This document shows positions 58,414 to 64,000 of a DNA stretch of 64,000 nt, one piece after another (the stretch's first letter is position 1; every line of letters begins with the position of its first letter). The notes beneath the pieces are model-generated. The model was not told where the DNA came from. It saw only the letters and a list, made by a program, of their open reading frames with translations, and did not search any database. Source of the DNA: Brenneria rubrifaciens (lineage in GTDB: Bacteria > Pseudomonadota > Gammaproteobacteria > Enterobacterales > Enterobacteriaceae); NCBI RefSeq assembly GCF_005484945.1, contig NZ_CP034035.1, forward strand, positions 2,914,001 through 2,978,000, read 5' to 3'. A program made the position numbers and the translations under genes.

Positions 58414-59553
58414 TTATAAATACACGCGCAGATATTCCGACAGGCAGAGAATCGCCATCGCCTGTCCGTGGGGCATAGCGGTCAGCGGAATCTGACGGTA
58501 GTAATCCAGATCCTGTCCCATCCCGGTGCCGAACGACACCTGCTCCAGTTCCCCTTCGGCATTCACGTTGCCAATCACGCCGCGGATCGCTTTTTCCGCC
58601 ACCGGCAGGTAGCGTTGATCCACATAGCGCTTGCGTACCGCCTTAAGAATACCGTAAGCAAAACCGGCGGTTGCCGAGCATTCGAGATACGACTCAGGAT
58701 CGTCGAGCAATGTGTGCCACAGGCCGCTATCATCCTGATATTTGACCAACGCCTCGATTTGGCTTTCCAGCACCTGCAACAGAAAACGACGCATCGCATT
58801 CCGTTCCGGCAATGCCAGCAACTCGATAAAGTCGGGGATAGCCACGGTCAGCCAACTGTTGCCACGCGCCCAACGCGCCAGGGCAAAGTTATGTTGTCCT
58901 TCAAACGTCCAGCCGTGAAACCACAGGCCGCTTTCGCGATCCATCAGATACTGAACGTGCAGCAGGAACTGATAGACGGCCTCTTCCACAAATTCAGGCC
59001 GGTTCAACAGCTTGCCGATTTTCGCCAGCGGCAGCACGCTCATCATCAGCGTGTCATCCCACAGTTGCTGGTGGTTTTCATTGTTATAAACAATGTGTTG
59101 CAACCCTTGCTTTTGCGTGCGCGGCATTTCATACATCACCCACTCGGCCCAGCGCTCCAGATATGGCGCCCAACGAGCATCACGCGTTTCTTCATAGCGA
59201 TAGGCCAGCGTCAGGAAAGGACAAACGGTGTTGACGTTCTTCGCCGGGGTCCCTTCTGACAGATGCGCGGTAAACCAGTCATCAATGATAGCCCGCATTC
59301 GCTCGTCACCCGTTTGCTGGTAATACTGATAAATGCCGTACAAACCGATACCGTGCGTCCATTCCCAACCCATCCAGCCTTTGGTATCAATCACCCGGTC
59401 ATCGTCCAGCCTTAATAAAAACTCACCGGTTTTATCTTCAATATTCGCCAGATTCTCGGTGATGCGGTAAATCAGCGCCTTCAGCTCATCGCGGGCGATA
59501 AAGTGTTCCGGCTGACGTAAGAGCGGGCTATGTTTCACACTGAATACGTCCAT
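58414..59553 (-). CDS. rhiN: Unsaturated rhamnogalacturonyl hydrolase (GH105), RhiN type
   Basis: Cytoplasmic glycoside hydrolase predicted to remove the unsaturated galacturonyl end from rhamnogalacturonan fragments. The product is 379 residues without a signal peptide, typical for GH105 (YteR/RhiN). Key blocks are WMGWEWTHGIGLYG, QLWDDTLMM (the catalytic Asp region), FHGWTFEGQHNFALARWARGN and AFAYGILKA-like (GFAYGILKA). It is 43 bases downstream of the transporter gene, the order of the rhiTN operon known in Dickeya. The symbol rests on this gene pair. Confidence 0.82.
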   Translation of the reverse strand: MDVFSVKHSPLLRQPEHFIARDELKALIYRITENLANIEDKTGEFLLRLDDDRVIDTKGWMGWEWTHGIGLYGIYQYYQQTGDERMRAIIDDWFTAHLSEGTPAKNVNTVCPFLTLAYRYEETRDARWAPYLERWAEWVMYEMPRTQKQGLQHIVYNNENHQQLWDDTLMMSVLPLAKIGKLLNRPEFVEEAVYQFLLHVQYLMDRESGLWFHGWTFEGQHNFALARWARGNSWLTVAIPDFIELLALPERNAMRRFLLQVLESQIEALVKYQDDSGLWHTLLDDPESYLECSATAGFAYGILKAVRKRYVDQRYLPVAEKAIRGVIGNVNAEGELEQVSFGTGMGQDLDYYRQIPLTAMPHGQAMAILCLSEYLRVYL

Positions 59554-59596
59554 AGTTGTTCATCCAATTTAATGAGCAGTCAACGGTTCAAGACGT

Positions 59597-61156
59597 TCAA
59601 GGCTGGGTTACCCGTGTGGGTAGTGCGGTTTTCTTGTGACGATTAAGGTAGCCAATATTGTTGTTGCCCCACAGTGACTCATACGGCATCCCCGCCAGCA
59701 TTTCGACAACCGCTCGCGCCTCCGGCGTAATCTTTTCGGGAACCGGTCGTCCGGCTTCATGCATTTTCACTGTCTCTTGCCGCAGAATAGTGTGCGTTTG
59801 CAAGTTGAGCTTGAAGCGCAGGGAAACCAGGAATCCCAACGCCAGAAACCCCACCGTACCGAAGCACAGAATCATCACAAGAGTATGACTGACGCCCGGC
59901 GCCTGCACGCTCTGCCCTGATACAAAACCGGATGACTGCAACATAATCCCCACCAGCATCACCGCACCGGCCTGAGACGCCTTGCGGGTCAGCGTCATGA
60001 TGCCGGCAAAAATACCTTCACGACGCTGCGCGGTAATCACTTCATCCACATCGGCGATATAGGTATAGATGTTCCAGGGCACGTAGTTGATCCCGCCGCG
60101 GCCCAATCCCGCCAGCGCGGAAATCAGCAGCAATAAGGCGAACACATCATGCTGGTTGCTGTACCACAGAATGGTATAGGAAATCGCACTCAGTCCGAAC
60201 AAGATCACCACGAGGCGATAAGGCGGCGCGGGTCCGAAACGGATACACAACGGGATCATCACAATCACGGAAATAAATTGCAGGATCGCCATTGTCCCCA
60301 TCAGATTGGAGGCGACCGTCGGGCTTTGCATCAGAACAAAGACCACATAGTAGGTAAACACCGCATTAAACACGTCCTGCGCGATATACCCGCCCAGGTA
60401 CATCCCCAGATGCAAACGGAAAATACGGATGCGCAGCGTAGACAACAGCTCAACACTTAGCTGTTTCAGGCTGTCAACCAGTGACAGGGACTGACGCTCC
60501 TTTTCCGCCCGCAGAGAGGCTTCCGACATTTGATCCCGCGGCCGCTCCCAGGTGAAGAGATAGACCAGCGTCAGCACTGTGGCGCAAATAATGGAGAAAA
60601 CCAGACCGGAATAGAAGAACGAAACCGTATTGTCCTTGCCGAAATAACTCAGCAAAATCCCCGGCAAAAACGTCGCCAGCGTAATGGATAGCTGAGCCAT
60701 CGCGATACGCGAGCCGGAGAATTTGGTTTTCTGTTTGAAATCGTCGGTCATTTCCGGCACCAGGGTTTCATACGGCACCAGCACCATGGTATAGACCACA
60801 TCAAACACCAGGTAAGTCAGCAGGTAGTACCAATATCCCATATCGCCCACCCACATAAAGCTGTAGCTGAAGACGCAGGGAATACCCAACAGAATAAAGA
60901 ATTTACGGCGCCCAAAGCGTTTTCCGAGCCAGGTCGAACCGAAGTTATCGCTCAAAAAACCCATCAGCGGGCTGAAGACGGCATCCATTACGCGGGCCAT
61001 CGCAAAAATTGAGGTTGCCTCAATCGGTGTTAAACCACAAAACGTGGTGTAAAAGTAGAGTAACCAGGCGGCCGTCAGCGCGGTGGTGCCTGCCCCAAGA
61101 AAATCGCCAGAGCCATAGGCTAAGTAATTACCCAGCCCGATTTTACGTGTTTTCAT
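59597..61156 (-). CDS. rhiT: GPH-family oligogalacturonate/rhamnogalacturonate transporter, RhiT type
   Basis: Inner-membrane sugar:cation symporter of the glycoside-pentoside-hexuronide family, 519 residues with about twelve membrane segments. The family pattern is seen in DAVFSPLMGFLSDN and WLGKRFGRRKFFI after helix 2. The ribosome site AAGGA is placed for the ATG at 61156, five bases away, and abuts the earlier ATG at 61162, which decides the start. It forms an operon with the GH105 gene and would bring in its substrate. Rhamnose regulation by RhaS is known for Dickeya rhiTN; no site is claimed here. Confidence 0.78.
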   Translation of the reverse strand: MKTRKIGLGNYLAYGSGDFLGAGTTALTAAWLLYFYTTFCGLTPIEATSIFAMARVMDAVFSPLMGFLSDNFGSTWLGKRFGRRKFFILLGIPCVFSYSFMWVGDMGYWYYLLTYLVFDVVYTMVLVPYETLVPEMTDDFKQKTKFSGSRIAMAQLSITLATFLPGILLSYFGKDNTVSFFYSGLVFSIICATVLTLVYLFTWERPRDQMSEASLRAEKERQSLSLVDSLKQLSVELLSTLRIRIFRLHLGMYLGGYIAQDVFNAVFTYYVVFVLMQSPTVASNLMGTMAILQFISVIVMIPLCIRFGPAPPYRLVVILFGLSAISYTILWYSNQHDVFALLLLISALAGLGRGGINYVPWNIYTYIADVDEVITAQRREGIFAGIMTLTRKASQAGAVMLVGIMLQSSGFVSGQSVQAPGVSHTLVMILCFGTVGFLALGFLVSLRFKLNLQTHTILRQETVKMHEAGRPVPEKITPEARAVVEMLAGMPYESLWGNNNIGYLNRHKKTALPTRVTQP

Positions 61157-62106
61157 TTTCATCCTTCCTTGGTCATGTTTATTTATGAAGTTGCCGTGGC
61201 GAGTCGGAAGAGCCCTATCTCATTGGTTCAAGATGGCATCTATATTGCCGCCGCAGTCGTTGAAGCAACTTCCTGTTTCGCTAGAAAACCGTTGTGGTTT
61301 TGCCGCCGGATATTACTCACGGGGATGACAAGTGAGAATGACCCGATCGGCTTCGAATATTTTATAAATTATCATACAGTGTTTATCCTATACAAAAGGA
61401 ATGATCTTTATAATAAGCAGAATAAGGAATTTATGAATATGCCGCGATGTCTGACGGGGTGACTGACGCCCACAGGTGAAATATCTTATTCAATCCAGAT
61501 AACTCAATATGGGTTATCCTGTTACCGTGCTGGCGCGTTTTCATGATTATCAGGCGATAATAACAGACCGCGGCGCGACCGCCGTGGATGAATTACAAGG
61601 TAAGGTTCTGGAAAGATCTATTTATCCAAAATGACTTTGAACTTAGCCGCTATTATAGGAGAGAAAGCCAATACCACCTTAATAAGAAAATATCTTTTTT
61701 ATTCAGCGCGAATCCCGGAATTATTTTTTGAGGTAGAAGCTATCTTCTTATCAACTATGAATTATTGGTGAATATTAACGATTGAATTTTTATGATATTT
61801 GAAAATATTCCAGAATCTATCTCGCAACGTATTTATCAAAAAGCAAAGGCAGGTCATCAATATTAAAAAACTGGCGATTTCTTCCAAATATATCAAATAA
61901 TTCGGCCATTGGAGGCCATTGATAGCTATCGCGTGATCATTGAATATCGCAGAGAAAGAGGATGAGACTTTCATACGGCTGAAAGCATTAATGAGAAGAG
62001 GAGGTATTTCAGTATAGACCTCATTGCCGCAGCATCTTGAATAAATAAACAGGCGAGTTAAAAAAGTACTAAATAGTAAAAACCGGGAAACCTGACCTTA
62101 TGGCAT
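61157..62106. other. AT-rich region of about 950 bases without a convincing gene
   Basis: It contains the rhiT control region near 61157-61400 and then AT-rich DNA unlike the neighbouring GC-rich genes. Two short frames are visible but weak. One is 41 codons at 61509-61634 (plus), starting M-G-Y-P-V-T-V-L-A-R-F. The other is 70 codons at 61762-61974 (minus), with one membrane helix (IASFLILMTCLCFLI) and no ribosome site. Neither resembles a family I know. I see no transposon ends or tRNA. Confidence 0.55.
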
Positions 62107-62141
62107 AAAAAAATCCAGAAGCAGACCCACGCTTCTGGATT
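62107..62141 (-). terminator. Rho-independent terminator of eno
   Basis: On the minus strand, arms AATCCAGAAGC and GCTTCTGGATT enclose an eight-base loop and run into seven T. It lies 74 bases after the eno stop. Confidence 0.88.
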
Positions 62142-62214
62142 CTCCAGTCAATCACGCGATGCGTTTGTCAGACTCGGGGCCAGCCCCGATTCCGACAAAT
62201 GCAACAAGCCGCGA

Positions 62215-63546
<1,332 letters not shown>

Positions 63547-63720
63547 TCAGACAAACAACGCACGGCCGTTATATCCGTCATCTTTCACGTTGCAGGCGCG
63601 TCGGCTGCGCTCCCCCCCCCAATCACTGACTTATTGTGAGTTCATCGGGATTCGCCCGCTTACCGCCTTCCCGCACCGCGAAATTTATTGGGTATAGATC
63701 GCGCGTTGCCGACAAAATCC

Positions 63721-64000
63721 TTACTTCATCTGGCGCTTTTGGTACACGCCAGCGGCTTTCACAAAGCCGGAAAACAGTGGATGTCCATCACGCGGCGTTG
63801 AGGTAAATTCCGGATGGAACTGACAGGCCACGAACCACGGATGATCGGGTAACTCAATGATTTCCACCAGCTTGCGATCGGCGGAAAGACCCGCGACCCG
63901 TAATCCCGCCGCTTCAATCTGTTTCAACAACATGTTGTTGACTTCATAACGGTGACGGTGACGTTCAATGATCGTCGGCTCACCGTAAAGCTGACGCACT
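63721..64000 (-). CDS. pyrG: CTP synthase, C-terminal fragment at the window edge
   Basis: Makes CTP from UTP with glutamine. Only the last 92 codons are in the window; the 5' part lies beyond position 64000 and the frame is open to the edge. The visible part is the end of the class I glutamine amidotransferase domain, with [10 protein letters not shown], the triad His and Glu in [18 protein letters not shown], and FVKAAG near the end. It is upstream of eno on the same strand, the standard pairing. Confidence 0.95.
   Translation of the reverse strand, partial: VRQLYGEPTIIERHRHRYEVNNMLLKQIEAAGLRVAGLSADRKLVEIIELPDHPWFVACQFHPEFTSTPRDGHPLFSGFVKAAGVYQKRQMK

Noticed and set aside
61261..61290. A possible KdgR-type site (TGAAGCA ... 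TGTTTCG) before rhiT.
   Set aside because: The arms and spacing do not fit the KdgR consensus well enough.
61169..61462. A 97-codon plus-strand frame upstream of rhiT.
   Set aside because: No ribosome site, low-complexity mixed composition and no recognisable family; it overlaps the rhiT control region.

Overview
The window is chromosomal DNA of a gamma-proteobacterium of the order Enterobacterales. Nearly every protein is close in length and motifs to its Escherichia coli counterpart as I recall it. A family-level guess is Pectobacteriaceae (Pectobacterium, Dickeya or Brenneria type). This rests on an unsaturated rhamnogalacturonyl hydrolase and GPH transporter pair (rhiTN type) and on cysG being joined to cysDNC. 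No database search was possible, so the genus is left open. I see no prophage, insertion sequence or CRISPR array.

Layout. 1-2878: fhuB (cut by the edge), fhuD and fhuC, a Fur-controlled ferrichrome importer without fhuA. 2984-9313: mrcB, hrpB, thpR and sfsA. 9650-15394: dksA-gluQ, pcnB-folK and panB-panC-panD. 15442-18481: yadGH, can and hpt. 18706-21352: an Fbp-type iron(III) ABC permease and ATPase with no binding-protein gene beside them. 21633-23775: yacC, speE, speD. 24072-27843: nrdHIEF behind paired NrdR boxes. 27871-28345: a broken sensor-kinase-like remnant. 28376-34125: a complete rRNA operon on the minus strand, read 16S, tRNA-Ile, tRNA-Ala, 23S, 5S, tRNA-Asp, with P1, P2, boxA sites and a terminator. 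34178-40660: gmhB, then metNIQ behind MetJ boxes, rcsF-trmO and proS.

From 40800 almost everything is on the minus strand and corresponds to the E. coli region near 61-62 minutes. Read in transcription order it is cysJIH, cysGDNC, ygbE, ftsB, ispD, ispF, truD, pcm, nlpD, rpoS. The right part holds queD, queE, a periplasmic metallo-beta-lactamase-fold protein, rhiT-rhiN, about 1 kb of AT-rich DNA without a convincing gene, eno, and the 3' end of pyrG.

How the genes work together. Sulfate assimilation is complete from activation (CysDNC) through PAPS and sulfite reduction (CysH, CysIJ), with siroheme supplied by CysG. Pantothenate (PanBCD) and spermidine (SpeDE) genes are clustered. Manganese/iron ribonucleotide reductase and two iron uptake systems point to iron management.

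Main oddities: surE has been deleted between truD and pcm, leaving a short scar. pcnB starts at a non-AUG codon. The Fbp-type importer lacks its binding protein, has a changed ATPase signature motif and carries a 16-bp perfect hairpin inside its ATPase gene. A 21-bp perfect hairpin separates proS from rpoS at what looks like a rearrangement junction. A kinase remnant lies just behind the rRNA operon. I found no strong case for a wholly new biological system.
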